Below, piece by piece: positions 1 to 9,300 of a stretch of 47,531 nt of DNA. The stretch is from Eubacteriaceae bacterium (GTDB lineage Bacteria; Bacillota; Clostridia; Eubacteriales; Anaerofustaceae): the NCBI GenBank assembly GCA_009782515.1, contig WRIY01000017.1, forward strand, positions 1 to 47,531, read 5' to 3'. The notes under the pieces were generated by a model. The model searched no databases. It was given only the letters and a program-made list of their open reading frames with translations, and was not told the DNA's origin. The stretch's first letter is position 1, and every line of letters starts with the position of its first letter. Both the position numbers and the translations under genes were made by a program.

Positions 1-1377
1 GCCCTGCTTGCTTTTGATATAGCCCATTATTGGCAGATAGCTGAAGTTTTCGATGTCTATAAGAATGCGCCTTCCCATATATTCTGCAATAGTTGCCTCT
101 GAGGGGCACTTTTTGCTTGGCGTGCGCATCCAGCGAAGCTCCTCTTTGCTCCAATCAAGCGTTAGCGAGGCCATTTGCACCATCCCATCGCTATAGCTGA
201 GATCTGGGCAAAAGCCTCTGTCGCCTTAAGCGCGCTTCTTATCGCTTCCCTTGCTTTTGGATCTGATGTTTCTTCAAGCGCTTTGTCTGAGTCTTTGTTC
301 TTGCCAAAACGGCTGATCTTTGGCATGGCCTTTGGCCAAAAATGGCTGCTGAAAGCATATATTGTTTGCTTAAGCGCCTTAAAGCTTGGCTCAATTTTAA
401 ACCTGAGGCTGAACATCTCTATTATCTCTTCAGCGCTCAGGCCCAGATCCGTGCATGCAATAACCATCATGCTGCCGCCCTCAGGCTTTAGCAGCACAAA
501 GCGCAGCTTTTGCCAAAGCCCATTTCCCCAAAGCAGATCAGCGCTATAGTATTCAGCCCTTCTGAGGCTGCCATAGATATAGACTGTTGTTTTGCTAAAC
601 TCGCCTGCCTTTGTTTCAAAAAGTTCGGCCAGCTTAACTTTGGCGCCCTTCTTTCTTTGCCTGCCCGCTGGATCCGCATAGCCGACAGTGTTCATCTTCG
701 CGCGCATTATAGCGCTGATCCACCCCGGGCTGTTCGCCAGCTCCCTTAGGCCCGGCACGCTCAAATATGCCCTGTCCATAACAAGGGCGCACTTTTCGCC
801 CATGCCCTGTGCGCACTTCACAGCGCCCCTGAAAGCCGTCACAACAGAGCTTAGCGCCCTTTGGGCGTCCCCATCGCCGCCCCAATCTGCCATGCCCTTT
901 TGCCCAGATCGAACAGAGATAGAAACGACTGCGCAAAATTGCTGAAAGCAGTTTCCGATAATAAGCCCTACAGCCCCGTACATGCGGCCAAGGCCTATTT
1001 GAGCTGCCTTGCCTCCGGTCTTTAGAGCAATCTTTTGCGCGCCCGGCATTTTGGCCCCCTCACTGGCTGCCTTCACATCGTCGGCCGCCAGAACGGGCAT
1101 GCCGTGCAGCCTGTAGGCCAAAGGCTTGAGGGCTGCGGCCCATGGGCCGTGCATCCTGCTGGCATCCCATGAGCCTGCATGAAAAAAGTGCAAAAGGCTT
1201 GTATATGCATCTGGCGCGAGCATAAGGGCCCTGGCAATGCTTGTCGCCCCAAGGCTGTCAGGCCTGCATGCGATGCCGATCACTGCTATGCAGAACCCAT
1301 GGTGCAGCTCGCTGCCATCTGAAAGCAGCCTCCCGCGAAAAGCAATTTCTAAATCTTAATAATATATCATTAGCCAT
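1..1377 (-). pseudogene. DDE transposase, frameshifted and cut by the window edge
   Basis: This is a transposase-like gene read leftwards. The long central frame (162-1283) carries a plausible DDE triad: Asp in VLAADDVK, Asp in ALVMDRAYL, and Glu in the RFKIEPSFKALK block typical of IS4/IS701-like enzymes. At the 3' side the frame stops at 162, but a second frame continues without a stop to base 1 (reads MASLTLDWSKEEL, later YMGRRILIDIENF), so about one base appears lost near 181-187. At the 5' side, transposase-like sequence (LEIAFRGRLLSDGSELHHGF) extends upstream of 1283 to about 1356, where it hits a stop. A matching ATG start lies in another frame at 1375-1377, so a second frameshift near 1350-1357 is likely. 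The call as a transposase is firm; the exact IS family is not. Confidence 0.75.
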
Positions 1378-1435
1378 ATCCCACATAACTGCAGCCTGTC
1401 GCTTCTTTGCCTGCATGTGCTATACTGTTGTTAAA

Positions 1436-1509
1436 TAGCTTTTGGCAATTTTGCTCCCCTTATTTGTTTTTACAACTTCAAGGGTAAACCATTTTGCCAT
1501 CAAAAGCTA
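1436..1509. repeat. Imperfect inverted repeat upstream of the transposase
   Basis: TAGCTTTTGGCAA at 1436-1448 is mirrored by TTGCCATCAAAAGCTA at 1494-1509, with a small insertion in the right arm. It lies between the transposase start and clpX. It could be a terminal inverted repeat of the element, a terminator-like hairpin or an old hairpin insertion. No flanking target duplication could be confirmed because the other end of the element is outside the window. Confidence 0.4.
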
Positions 1510-1604
1510 TCTTTAATTGGCTTAAATAGCAGAATTATGTAGAACTTTGGACTCTCAAGAGTTTTGCATGCTTGCGCAAAGGCTCTGCAAGCATTGGCCT
1601 TGGC

Positions 1605-1639
1605 GCAAATAAAAAAGGCGCCAAACCTGAAATGGCGCC
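1605..1639 (-). terminator. Rho-independent terminator after clpX
   Basis: On the minus strand GGCGCCA (1633-1639) pairs with TGGCGCC (1617-1623) across a 9-base loop and is followed by a run of six T (1611-1616). It lies about 20 bases beyond the clpX stop codon and should end the clpP/clpX transcript. Confidence 0.85.
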
Positions 1640-1658
1640 AAAGCGTGCAAGCGTTGCT

Positions 1659-2915
1659 CTATGAAACTTCCCGAAACTTGAATTTCACAAATTTGTCTGC
1701 TGTTGTTATGTTTTTGACAGCGCTCTTCGTAATGATTACTTCCTCAACGCCGTCCATGTCAGGAATCTCAAACATTATTTGCTGCATTAATCTCTCTACA
1801 ATGCTTCTCAAGCCTCTAGCGCCTGTATCTCTCAATAGAGTCAGCTCTGCAATTTCCTCAATCGCTTTCTCCTCTATTGTCAGCTTGACGCCGTCCATTT
1901 TCAACAGCTCAGTATATTGCTTCAAAATAGCGTTTCTTGGCTCTTTCATTATTCTTACAAGAGTCTCTTTGTCTAGAGACTCAAGAGCAGTAATAATTGG
2001 AAGCCTGCCTACGAGCTCTGGTATTAAGCCATACCGCATTATATCCTGTGGAAGAACCTGCTTAAGCAACAGGGATTTGTCAAGCTCATCGTTTAGGCTT
2101 AGATCAGCATCAAACCCTATGCCCTTCTTGCCAACCCTGCTTTGGACGATCTTGTCAAGGCCTTCAAAAGCCCCGCCACAGATAAAGAGGATGTTTGTAG
2201 TGTCTATTTGGATAAATTCCTGGTTAGGGTGCTTGCGCCCGCCTTGTGGGGGCACATTTGCCACAGTGCCTTCAAGGATTTTTAGCAGGGCCTGCTGAAC
2301 GCCTTCGCCGCTGACATCCCTGGTAATCGAAACATTTTCGCTTTTGCGGGCGATCTTGTCCATTTCGTCTATATAGACGATGCCGCACTGCGCCAATTCA
2401 ATATCATAATCAGCGGCTTGTATTAAGCGAAGAAGGATATTCTCAACATCCTCGCCGACATAGCCTGCTTCTGTGAGGGATGTAGCGTCAGTAATGGCTA
2501 TTGGCACATTTAGCGTTTTGGCTAGGGTTTGGGCCAACAGCGTCTTTCCGCTTCCAGTCGGGCCGATAAGGAGGATGTTGCTTTTTTGTATCTCTCCGTC
2601 ACGATCCTTGCTAAGTGAGCGAATGCGCTTATAGTGGTTATATACAGCGACCGCTAGCGCTATTTTTGCATCATCCTGCTTAATTACATACTCATCAAGA
2701 GCAGCTTTTATTTCAGATGGCTTCAGCTTGTTTTTAAAGAGCTTTTGCCTTACTTTGTTTCCCTGGCTCTTCTTTGCGTCCTGCATAAGGTTGCTCAAAA
2801 TGCTCACGCACTCATCGCATATCGCTGCATTGTTGCCTTTTACAAGATGGTTGGCATCTATTGAAAGCTTCCCGCAAAAAGAGCACCGTGATGGTCCACT
2901 ATAATCGTTGGCCAT
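1659..2915 (-). CDS. clpX: ClpX, ATP-dependent unfoldase subunit of ClpXP protease
   Basis: ClpX is a hexameric AAA+ unfoldase that feeds proteins into the ClpP peptidase in the cytoplasm. The 418-residue protein has the N-terminal C4 zinc-binding domain (Cys11, Cys14, Cys33, Cys36), Walker A GPTGSGKT at 118-125, the GYVGED pore loop, Walker [11 protein letters not shown], an IGF tripeptide in [11 protein letters not shown] for docking on ClpP, and sensor-2 DTGARGLR. The start at 2915 is chosen because GGAGA precedes it at proper spacing and the product begins just before the zinc domain; a start 33 bases further upstream (2948) is also open. It follows clpP by 51 bases and ends at a strong terminator, so the two are probably co-transcribed. 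Confidence 0.97.
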   Translation of the reverse strand: MANDYSGPSRCSFCGKLSIDANHLVKGNNAAICDECVSILSNLMQDAKKSQGNKVRQKLFKNKLKPSEIKAALDEYVIKQDDAKIALAVAVYNHYKRIRSLSKDRDGEIQKSNILLIGPTGSGKTLLAQTLAKTLNVPIAITDATSLTEAGYVGEDVENILLRLIQAADYDIELAQCGIVYIDEMDKIARKSENVSITRDVSGEGVQQALLKILEGTVANVPPQGGRKHPNQEFIQIDTTNILFICGGAFEGLDKIVQSRVGKKGIGFDADLSLNDELDKSLLLKQVLPQDIMRYGLIPELVGRLPIITALESLDKETLVRIMKEPRNAILKQYTELLKMDGVKLTIEEKAIEEIAELTLLRDTGARGLRSIVERLMQQIMFEIPDMDGVEEVIITKSAVKNITTADKFVKFKFREVS

Positions 2916-2966
2916 ATTGTCTCCGTTTCCTGCATCATATGGGAGCAATCCCCAAAAATATATGCC

Positions 2967-3551
2967 CTAGGCTCTTTTGGAGAATATTTTGTCGATAAGC
3001 CCATATTTGAGAGCTTGCTCAGGATCCATAAAATTATCTCTGTCCGTGTCTCGGGCAATGATGTCTATTGGCTGGCCTGTATTATCAGCCAGTATTTGGT
3101 TTAGAGTGTTTCGTGTTTTAAGAAGCCTGTTGGCGTAAATCTCTACATCAGTAGATTTGCCCGAAGCTCCGCCTAGAGGCTGATGAATCATGATCTCGCT
3201 GTTTGGCAGCGAGAAGCGCTTTCCTTTTGTGCCAGAAGACAGCAATATAGCTCCCATTGACGCTGCGCTTCCTATGCAAATGGTCGATACATCGCAGTTT
3301 ATATAATTCATTGTATCGAATATGGCAAGCCCGGCGCTGACTGATCCTCCAGGGCTGTTTATATATAAACTGATATCCTTGGATTTATCTTCTGATTCGA
3401 GGAATAGCATCTGCGCGATAATAACATCAGCAGATTGGTCTGATATCTCACCAGTCAGAATGATAAGCCTGTCTTTTAACAGCCGCGAATAGATATCATA
3501 TGAGCGTTCGCCTCTGCTCGTTTGTTCTATAACATATGGAATAAGTGGCAT
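2967..3551 (-). CDS. clpP: ClpP, ATP-dependent Clp protease proteolytic subunit
   Basis: ClpP is the serine peptidase chamber of ClpXP. The 194-residue length is normal. The catalytic triad is visible: Ser98 in GSAASMGA, His123 in MIHQPLGG and Asp172 in RDNFMD. A strong TTTGGAGGTAA ribosome-binding site precedes the ATG. It sits between tig and clpX, the usual order in Firmicutes (tig-clpP-clpX or tig-clpX), linking folding of new chains with degradation of failed ones. The 151-base gap to tig holds no clear terminator, so read-through from tig is possible. Confidence 0.97.
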   Translation of the reverse strand: MPLIPYVIEQTSRGERSYDIYSRLLKDRLIILTGEISDQSADVIIAQMLFLESEDKSKDISLYINSPGGSVSAGLAIFDTMNYINCDVSTICIGSAASMGAILLSSGTKGKRFSLPNSEIMIHQPLGGASGKSTDVEIYANRLLKTRNTLNQILADNTGQPIDIIARDTDRDNFMDPEQALKYGLIDKIFSKRA

Positions 3552-3702
3552 TTAGGTTACCTCCAAAAATAATTCTAACAAATGCACTAATCGTTGCAAA
3601 ACATTTGCCTTTTTTTGCTTGCAGTTTATTACGTATTTGCCATATTTAGGCACAATGCTTTTTTGCCAATAAGCATCCGGAGTACATTTTTATTCTTATA
3701 AG

Positions 3703-5211
3703 CTAGCTTTCCTGCTGATCTTCTCCATCATTTTCGCTAGCAACAGACAGTTCGCCCTCCAGGCTTTCATCTGCTTCAGATTCTTGCTCAAAAACTTCCT
3801 GCCCATCCAAAGCGCCTTCAGCAGATGTTTCTTCATCGTCTTGTATGCCTGTTAATACGCCTTCTTGATCGGCATCATTATCTACTAAATCAACAAGCGG
3901 CACCCTTGGGTTCTCAGTATCGGATTCCTTAACAAGGTTTTCATATACCTTCTTGGCTTGGAGCTCATTTATAACGCGCGCGCGGTATGAATCGTAATAA
4001 GTGTCTTCCTTGAATTCATCCAGCGTAATGCTCTGCTGCTCTGCAAGCGCATTCATCTCAGCTTCGATCTCATCTTCAGTTGCCTCAACCAGGAATTCCT
4101 TTATGAGCTCCTGCATTATCAGATCAGCCTTAATTTGCTCTGCTGCTTGGGCAAGCCACATTTGCATGAAATACGTTTCATCGATGTTTTCGCTGGTCTC
4201 CATCATGTATTGGTAAAACTGCTGTGGTTCATAGCCGCTTTGCCTGAGCCTATACTCGTAGTCATCTCTTACATACACCGCCTGCTCTGATACGAATTTC
4301 GGAGGCAGGTCAATTGGCGTATTTTTTATCAGATATCCCATCAGGTAATTATTGGCTTCAGCTAAAATGCTGCTTTCCTTTGTTTCGCGAATGCTGCTGG
4401 CAAAGTTTGCCTTCATATCTTCAATGCTTTCGTAGCCAATATCAATTGCAAAATCGTCATCGAGCTCAGGAAGCTCTGTGCGCTTTATATCATTAACCTT
4501 GATCTTAAAAATTGCAGGCTTTCCAGCAAGCATCTCGCTGCCGTAGTCTTCAGGGAACACAACCTCAATGTCAAATTCCTCGCCTGCACTATGCCCAATC
4601 AGCTTTTCTTCGAATCCAGGGATAAAGTTGCCGCTTCCCAAAACCAAAGAGAAATTTTCAGCTTGGCCGCCTTCAAATGCTTCACCATCCAAGAAGCCTT
4701 CAAAATCGAATGCCATGGTGTCGCCTTCTTCAGCAAGCTCGCTTTCAAGAACAAGCTGTCTGGCATTTGACTTCAGGTTTTTGTCTATTTCAGCATCTAT
4801 ATCTTCTTGTGTGGGCTCATACTCAAGCGAGCCTATGGGAATGTTTTTGTAATCGCCCAACTCAAACACTGGCATCAGGGAAAGCTCGAGCGTTAGCTCT
4901 GCTCCATTTTCATCAATCTTGTCAACTGACATAAGCCTTGGCTGTGATATAACATCAAGCCCAGACTCTTCCATATTCTTATTATAAACATCTGCAAAGA
5001 CTGCATCTAAAGCATCCTGATAAAAAATGTCTTTCCCATATCGGGCTTCGATCAAATTGCGTGGCGCTTTTCCTAAGCGGAAACCGGGTACATTAAAACG
5101 ATTTTTGTTTTTTTGGTAAGCGGTCCGCATTCCCCTTTCAAATTCGTCAGCGGGGATTATCATTTTAACCGTCGCAACACTTTTCTCGTTATTTTCAATT
5201 ACAAAAGCCAT
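3703..5211 (-). CDS. tig: Trigger factor, ribosome-associated chaperone and PPIase
   Basis: Trigger factor binds near the ribosomal exit tunnel and assists folding of nascent proteins. The N-terminal ribosome-binding signature is present (GFRLGKAPRNLIEARYG), followed by an FKBP-type peptidyl-prolyl isomerase domain at about residues 150-245 and the helical C-terminal domain. At 502 residues it is longer than the usual about 430. The extra part is a C-terminal tail of roughly 70 residues, rich in Asp and Glu and poor in hydrophobic residues, beginning near SDTENPRVPL. AGGAGGGCAGA precedes the ATG. It is the first gene of the tig-clpP-clpX block. Confidence 0.96.
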   Translation of the reverse strand: MAFVIENNEKSVATVKMIIPADEFERGMRTAYQKNKNRFNVPGFRLGKAPRNLIEARYGKDIFYQDALDAVFADVYNKNMEESGLDVISQPRLMSVDKIDENGAELTLELSLMPVFELGDYKNIPIGSLEYEPTQEDIDAEIDKNLKSNARQLVLESELAEEGDTMAFDFEGFLDGEAFEGGQAENFSLVLGSGNFIPGFEEKLIGHSAGEEFDIEVVFPEDYGSEMLAGKPAIFKIKVNDIKRTELPELDDDFAIDIGYESIEDMKANFASSIRETKESSILAEANNYLMGYLIKNTPIDLPPKFVSEQAVYVRDDYEYRLRQSGYEPQQFYQYMMETSENIDETYFMQMWLAQAAEQIKADLIMQELIKEFLVEATEDEIEAEMNALAEQQSITLDEFKEDTYYDSYRARVINELQAKKVYENLVKESDTENPRVPLVDLVDNDADQEGVLTGIQDDEETSAEGALDGQEVFEQESEADESLEGELSVASENDGEDQQES

Positions 5212-5334
5212 TCTGCCCTCCTAACATCTAAATAGATATTTTAGCACAAGAGACGCGATTCATAAAGTTAATATGCAGTTTCTTTGCTGTAAATGCTAAA
5301 AATTCGATGGAGTTATTATAAATCATTATATGTA

Positions 5335-5370
5335 TTCAAAAACCCAGCTAAATCTGTGCCGCTGGGTTTA
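5335..5370 (-). terminator. Terminator after the endoA/mazF gene
   Basis: On the minus strand AACCCAGC (RC of 5361-5368) pairs with GCTGGGTT (RC of 5341-5348) with a 12-base loop, and is followed by T-rich sequence. It lies about 60 bases past the toxin gene stop, separating it from tig. Confidence 0.75.
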
Positions 5371-5431
5371 TACGCCAAGGCAAAATTGCATTGGCAGGAA
5401 TAATGTAGATCAATAAGCTTTGCGCTCAGCA

Positions 5432-5785
5432 TTAATTGAATTGGCGCTGCATTCCAAAACTTATAGACAAGGCATCATTTACTTGGGACATTGTCCCTTC
5501 GTCAATATGGCCAATCTTTTCCTTTAGGCGCTGTTTGTCAATTGTTCTTATTTGTTCCAAAAGCACAACTGATTCTTTAGACAAGCCTGATCCAGAGTAT
5601 ATTTGGATATGAGTGGGCAGCTTGCTTTTATTAGTTTGAGAAGTTATCGCTGACACTATTACTGTTGGGCTGTATTTGTTGCCTATATCATTTTGAAGGA
5701 TAAGGACTGGCCTGACCCCTCCTTGCTCGCTTCCAACAATAGGGCTAAGATCAGCGTAATATACGTCTCCCCTCTTAATATTCAT
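5432..5785 (-). CDS. ndoA: EndoA/MazF-family mRNA endoribonuclease (type II toxin)
   Basis: The 117-residue protein is a PemK/MazF toxin that cleaves single-stranded mRNA at short sequence motifs. The family start [19 protein letters not shown] and [11 protein letters not shown] are intact, with the catalytic pair expected at Arg25 (GVRPVLI) and Thr48 (SAITSQ). An ACGGAG ribosome-binding site precedes the ATG. In most Firmicutes the antitoxin gene lies directly upstream (with alr before it). Here the 537 bases upstream contain no credible ribbon-helix-helix or MazE-like reading frame, so the toxin appears orphaned or its antitoxin is elsewhere. Overall family assignment is firm; regulation is unknown. 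Confidence 0.93.
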   Translation of the reverse strand: MNIKRGDVYYADLSPIVGSEQGGVRPVLILQNDIGNKYSPTVIVSAITSQTNKSKLPTHIQIYSGSGLSKESVVLLEQIRTIDKQRLKEKIGHIDEGTMSQVNDALSISFGMQRQFN

Positions 5786-6322
5786 GCTTTTCTCCGTTTA
5801 TTACTTTATTGCCACATAAAGAGCCAGAATATTTCGTGCTACTCATATTCTATGGAAAAGAGTCGATATCGTGAATTTTTTATCATGTAATGGCTAGCTT
5901 GCTTTATGTCACATATTTATATTTGACTAATAAATGGAGATTTATTCATTTGCTAAAGCCAATAGCTTAAATGGCCATATTTGGCTAATGCATTATCGGC
6001 CTTGCCAAAATCATGGCAGTTTATTTTAGTGCCCTTCTGCTATGCTCTTTTGGCTGCTCTTGCCAGCGCTGAGCGCTATAAAGAGAGTAATTTTTGTTTC
6101 CTGCGCCAGCTGGCACAAGGCTAAAGGCTAAATGATGAAGCGCAGGAAAGGCCTAATTCATGCAAACAATGTGCAAAGTGGCGGTTGCCAGGCTTGCTCA
6201 TGAACTGCGCAAACGGCTCCAAAGCTGGCAAGCATTCCTGCTGTGGCAATGTATAGGCTAAACGTCGGCCTAAAGCTGCCCTGCTGCGATGGAGTGCAGC
6301 ATTCCTGCTTCATCAAGCATGC
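5786..6322. other. Intergenic region of 537 bases, no gene seen
   Basis: No frame on either strand looks coding. The stretch next to the toxin gene (5786-5990) is AT-rich and probably holds its promoter. The right half is richer in GC and contains a perfect 10-base inverted repeat (listed separately). Nothing resembling an antitoxin was found. Confidence 0.6.
6097..6149. repeat. Perfect 10-base inverted repeat enclosing a palindrome
   Basis: TTTCCTGCGC (6097-6106) is mirrored exactly by GCGCAGGAAA (6140-6149). The palindrome GCCAGCTGGC (6105-6114) overlaps the left arm. The arrangement can form a stem with a 33-base loop. It has no T-run on either side, so it is not an ordinary terminator. 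Its function is unknown; a small RNA, a protein-binding site or the scar of a small element are all possible. Confidence 0.5.
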
Positions 6323-6721
6323 TTAGGATTTCTTCTGCGATGATCTCATGGACTTCAAGTGCTTGATGCTCTCGTTGCCAGCGAGGCTCTTGTAGCTATC
6401 GGATTCGACAGGGTAAATGGCAATCTTGCCTTGTGCGTCGAAGTGAACGCCACAGCCGTACTTCTTGCCAAGAGCAGAAGCCCGAAAGCACGGTTGCGGC
6501 TTTGCAAAAAAGCTCTCGCGTGATATGCCGCGCCGCTTGCCATTGGATTCACAAAGCACATTATCCGATGTGTATTTGTAAGGGTTTTGCGAAAGCATTT
6601 CATATTCAGTCTGCGCAGCGCCTTTCGGCTCCTTTGCAGGCGGAACAATGCCTGCTGAAGGGCAGCCATCAGCAGCTTCAATAAACGTGTTGATATAGTT
6701 GGTGCTGGCAGTCTTGGCCAT
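6323..6721 (-). CDS. DUF6157 family protein
   Basis: A 132-residue soluble protein matching, from memory, the DUF6157 family: an N-terminal TNYINTFIEAADGCP block, then MLSQNPYKYTSDNVL, FFAKPQPCFRAS, and a C-terminal block GKIAIYPVESDSYKSL followed by KHLKSMRS. The function of the family is unknown. The start at 6721 is preferred because GAAAGAG precedes it and the family begins just there; an upstream in-frame ATG exists at 6751. There is no signal peptide or membrane segment. It lies alone between the orphan toxin and the two-component system. Confidence 0.8.
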   Translation of the reverse strand: MAKTASTNYINTFIEAADGCPSAGIVPPAKEPKGAAQTEYEMLSQNPYKYTSDNVLCESNGKRRGISRESFFAKPQPCFRASALGKKYGCGVHFDAQGKIAIYPVESDSYKSLAGNESIKHLKSMRSSQKKS

Positions 6722-6784
6722 ATTAGCTCTTTCAAATTTCATTCTATTCAAAGCCAGCGAATCTGCTGCAAGCGCCTTTTTTTA

Positions 6785-6821
6785 GAGAGCGCACAACAAA
6801 AAAGCAAAGCTATGCGCTCTC
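6785..6821. repeat. Inverted repeat between histidine kinase and DUF6157 genes
   Basis: GAGAGCGCA (6785-6793) is mirrored by TGCGCTCTC (6813-6821) around a 19-base loop. A T-rich tract adjoins the left arm at 6778-6783. In minus-strand sense the stem lies just upstream of DUF6157 and downstream of the kinase gene. There the stem is followed by A rather than T residues, so intrinsic termination of the kinase transcript is doubtful. Confidence 0.4.
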
Positions 6822-7000
6822 GCACTGTGAAGTTATGCTGCTGCATCTGAATGCGCTTATATTATTTGGCGCATGCCGCTGGCAGCCTGATCAAAAACAA
6901 GGCCTGCGATTGCCTTAAAACTGATTTTTTCATGTAAAGCATGCCTTAAGCGTGCAAACATATACCTATGCGCCAAAATCGGTGAGGGGGTATATGCTTG

Positions 7001-8479
7001 CTAAGGCGTAGGCGCCATAGCCGCTTCGCTGTCTGCAGCTCTGATAATTGAATGCTGGGAGACGGGCAGCTTAACAATAAACTCGCTGCCATAATCCAAC
7101 TTGCTTCGAACCGTTATGCTTCCCTCGTGCCCGGAAGCAATGATGCTGGCCATTGGGAGCCCTAAGCCGTACCCTCCAGTAGCTTTGGTTCGCGAATCGT
7201 CAGTGCGGTAAAACCGATCAAAAATATTTGGGAGATCGTCGCTTGAAATGCCAATGCCGAAATCACGGATTGAGAGAACAGCGTAGCTGTCTTCAATATT
7301 CATTTTTACGCTAATAGTCCTGATGCTGCTAGAGTACTTTAGGGCATTGTCGATAAGGATTCTTGTAAGCTGCTTTATGCGCGCAGGATCTGCTTCTGCA
7401 ATGATGTTAGGGGCGATGGACTCTTCAAACCTGAATTCAGCATGGACCAGCTTTGTTTCTTTTATAACTTCCCTAATGATCTTTCCCAGATCCGTCAGCT
7501 CGAACTCAAACTTAAGCGACTCATTGTCATGGCGGGCCAAAAACAATAGTTTCTCGATTAGATCATTCATTGCATTTGTCTCATTTATTATAGCGTCAAT
7601 AGCCTCTTTAAGTATTTCCTCGTCTTCCTTGCCCCAGCGTTTAAGCATATTGCCGTAGCCTGATACAACAGATACGGGCGTACGAAGCTCGTGTGAGACA
7701 TCTGACACAAACCTCATCTGCTTGTTGTATGATGACTGTATGCGGTCCATCATAGTATTTACTGTGCGCGCAAGCTCATACAGCTCGAATTGTGTTTGGG
7801 ACTCATCAATGCGCAGCGCCAGGTTTTCGCCATTGATTCTTTTGGCGACGTTTGAAATGGCTTCGATTGGCGCCAGCATTGTATTAATTCTTGCCCTGCC
7901 AATGATATAAAAAAGCACCCAGCCAAATACCAAAACGGTTCCTAAAATATATAGTGAAACATAAAAGTTGTTTAAGACGACATCAATAGTATTAAACAGC
8001 ACTAAAATAACCGCCCGTTCTTCTCTCATCTCACCATATTTGAATTCGCTCTTTACAATATACTCCCCTTTAGCCTTTTCAATCAGGCCCGGGAGCAGCA
8101 AGGAAATACTTTTTCTTTTTTTAGGGTCAAAGTAACCGGATACGTCATATATTAAAGCGCTTGTATCAGCAAGCTTCTCGTTAGGCTTGTCGGCTTTGAA
8201 CACAAAAAGCTCACTAACATTAGGATAAGCCCGTGCCAACTGTTGCAAGTCATGTTCGAAATCATCGTCAAAGTACGGGTTAGCCGCAGCTTCATGTTCT
8301 ACGCTCCTTGCTATCTCGTCTGCTACTACCTTGTACTTATAATGTGCCATTGCCATATTGCATATTGAAAAAGCTAATAGGACGAGTACGATTGATATCG
8401 CATAAATAAGCGAATATGCATTTGCAATTCTAGATTTTATTGAATGTTTGTAAGACGGGTTTGATCGCCTACTATTCAT
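7001..8479 (-). CDS. Sensor histidine kinase, HAMP-containing
   Basis: A 492-residue membrane sensor that would autophosphorylate and pass phosphate to the regulator encoded next to it. It has a first membrane helix at about 21-45, an extracytoplasmic sensing region at about 46-170, a second helix at about 172-194, HAMP at 195-248, a HisKA domain with His263 in SDVSHELRTP, and an ATPase domain with N-box LIDNALKYSS, G1 DFGIGIS, F-box FDRFYRTDDSR and G2 GGYGLGL. The start overlaps the regulator stop by 8 bases (ATGAATAG), so the two are translationally coupled. The signal is not deducible. The layout resembles ArlS/CiaH-type kinases. Confidence 0.93.
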   Translation of the reverse strand: MNSRRSNPSYKHSIKSRIANAYSLIYAISIVLVLLAFSICNMAMAHYKYKVVADEIARSVEHEAAANPYFDDDFEHDLQQLARAYPNVSELFVFKADKPNEKLADTSALIYDVSGYFDPKKRKSISLLLPGLIEKAKGEYIVKSEFKYGEMREERAVILVLFNTIDVVLNNFYVSLYILGTVLVFGWVLFYIIGRARINTMLAPIEAISNVAKRINGENLALRIDESQTQFELYELARTVNTMMDRIQSSYNKQMRFVSDVSHELRTPVSVVSGYGNMLKRWGKEDEEILKEAIDAIINETNAMNDLIEKLLFLARHDNESLKFEFELTDLGKIIREVIKETKLVHAEFRFEESIAPNIIAEADPARIKQLTRILIDNALKYSSSIRTISVKMNIEDSYAVLSIRDFGIGISSDDLPNIFDRFYRTDDSRTKATGGYGLGLPMASIIASGHEGSITVRSKLDYGSEFIVKLPVSQHSIIRAADSEAAMAPTP

Positions 8480-9149
8480 CTTTAAATTGGTAGCCTATAC
8501 CCCTTATCGTTTTAATATAGCTGGTTCCGAACTTCTCATCGATCTTGCTTCGCAAATACCTGATATATACATCTGTTACATTAGTCTCCGCTTCATACTC
8601 GTAGCCCCATACATTCTCAACTATTTGTTCACGGGACAAAACCATGTTTTTGTTCATCAGGAGATATGCCAGCAGCTCGAATTCTTTCTTAGTCAGCACC
8701 ACAGCATCGCTGTCAAAGAACACCTCATACCTGTTTCTGTCTAAAGTAATCTTACCTCCCTTAAGAACAGGCGTCTCAGATGACTTTGTTTGCTTCTTAA
8801 GCGCTGTGCGCATGCGTGCCAGGAGCTCTTCGATAGCAAAAGGCTTGGTCATGTAGTCATCTGCCCCAACGTCAAGCCCGGTAACTTTGTCAGATACGTC
8901 ATCCTTAGCAGTAAGCATGATTATTGGCGTTGCTATGCCTTCAGCGCGAAGCCTTCTGCATATTTCCACTCCGCTAAGGTTTGGTAGCATTAAGTCTAAT
9001 ATTATAAGATCATAATTGCCAGCCTGTGCCATTTGATAGCCTTCCCGGCCATCTGCTGATGTCTCTGTGGTGTACCCTTCATGTTTAAGCTCGAGCTGCA
9101 AAAACCGGCTAATTCTTTGTTCGTCTTCTACAATGAGTATTTTCTTCAT
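8472..9149 (-). CDS. OmpR-family response regulator
   Basis: A 225-residue DNA-binding response regulator. The receiver domain has the acidic pocket near residues 8-10, phospho-acceptor Asp52 in IILDLMLP, Thr80 and Lys102 in YMTKPFA. The C-terminal winged-helix DNA-binding domain ends with the typical VDVYIRYLRSKID-like and IKTIRGIGYQF segments. It is the first gene of a two-gene operon with the histidine kinase and probably controls the system itself. Neighbouring genes give no clear target. The family call is firm; the specific name (for example ArlR-like) is not. Confidence 0.94.
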   Translation of the reverse strand: MKKILIVEDEQRISRFLQLELKHEGYTTETSADGREGYQMAQAGNYDLIILDLMLPNLSGVEICRRLRAEGIATPIIMLTAKDDVSDKVTGLDVGADDYMTKPFAIEELLARMRTALKKQTKSSETPVLKGGKITLDRNRYEVFFDSDAVVLTKKEFELLAYLLMNKNMVLSREQIVENVWGYEYEAETNVTDVYIRYLRSKIDEKFGTSYIKTIRGIGYQFKDE

Positions 9150-9300
9150 TCATTGTCGCACAGCAGAGCTGTGCGGCCTCCTTTCATGTACGCTGTTCAT
9201 TGCATGATAATTTTTTGTGTGAGTTTCATAATGCTAACCGCATACAGTGCAGCTATGCAAGAGTCGTCGATTTCGGGCAGCCTGCAAAAGCGCAGAGCGG

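Noticed and set aside
1659-2948. clpX start at 2948
   Set aside because: The ATG at 2915 has GGAGA at good spacing and the product then begins just before the zinc domain, as in other ClpX proteins. The longer form is not excluded.
5786-5890. Short frames upstream of the MazF gene as an antitoxin
   Set aside because: None on the minus strand is long enough or resembles a ribbon-helix-helix or MazE fold. The plus-strand frame has the wrong orientation and random content.
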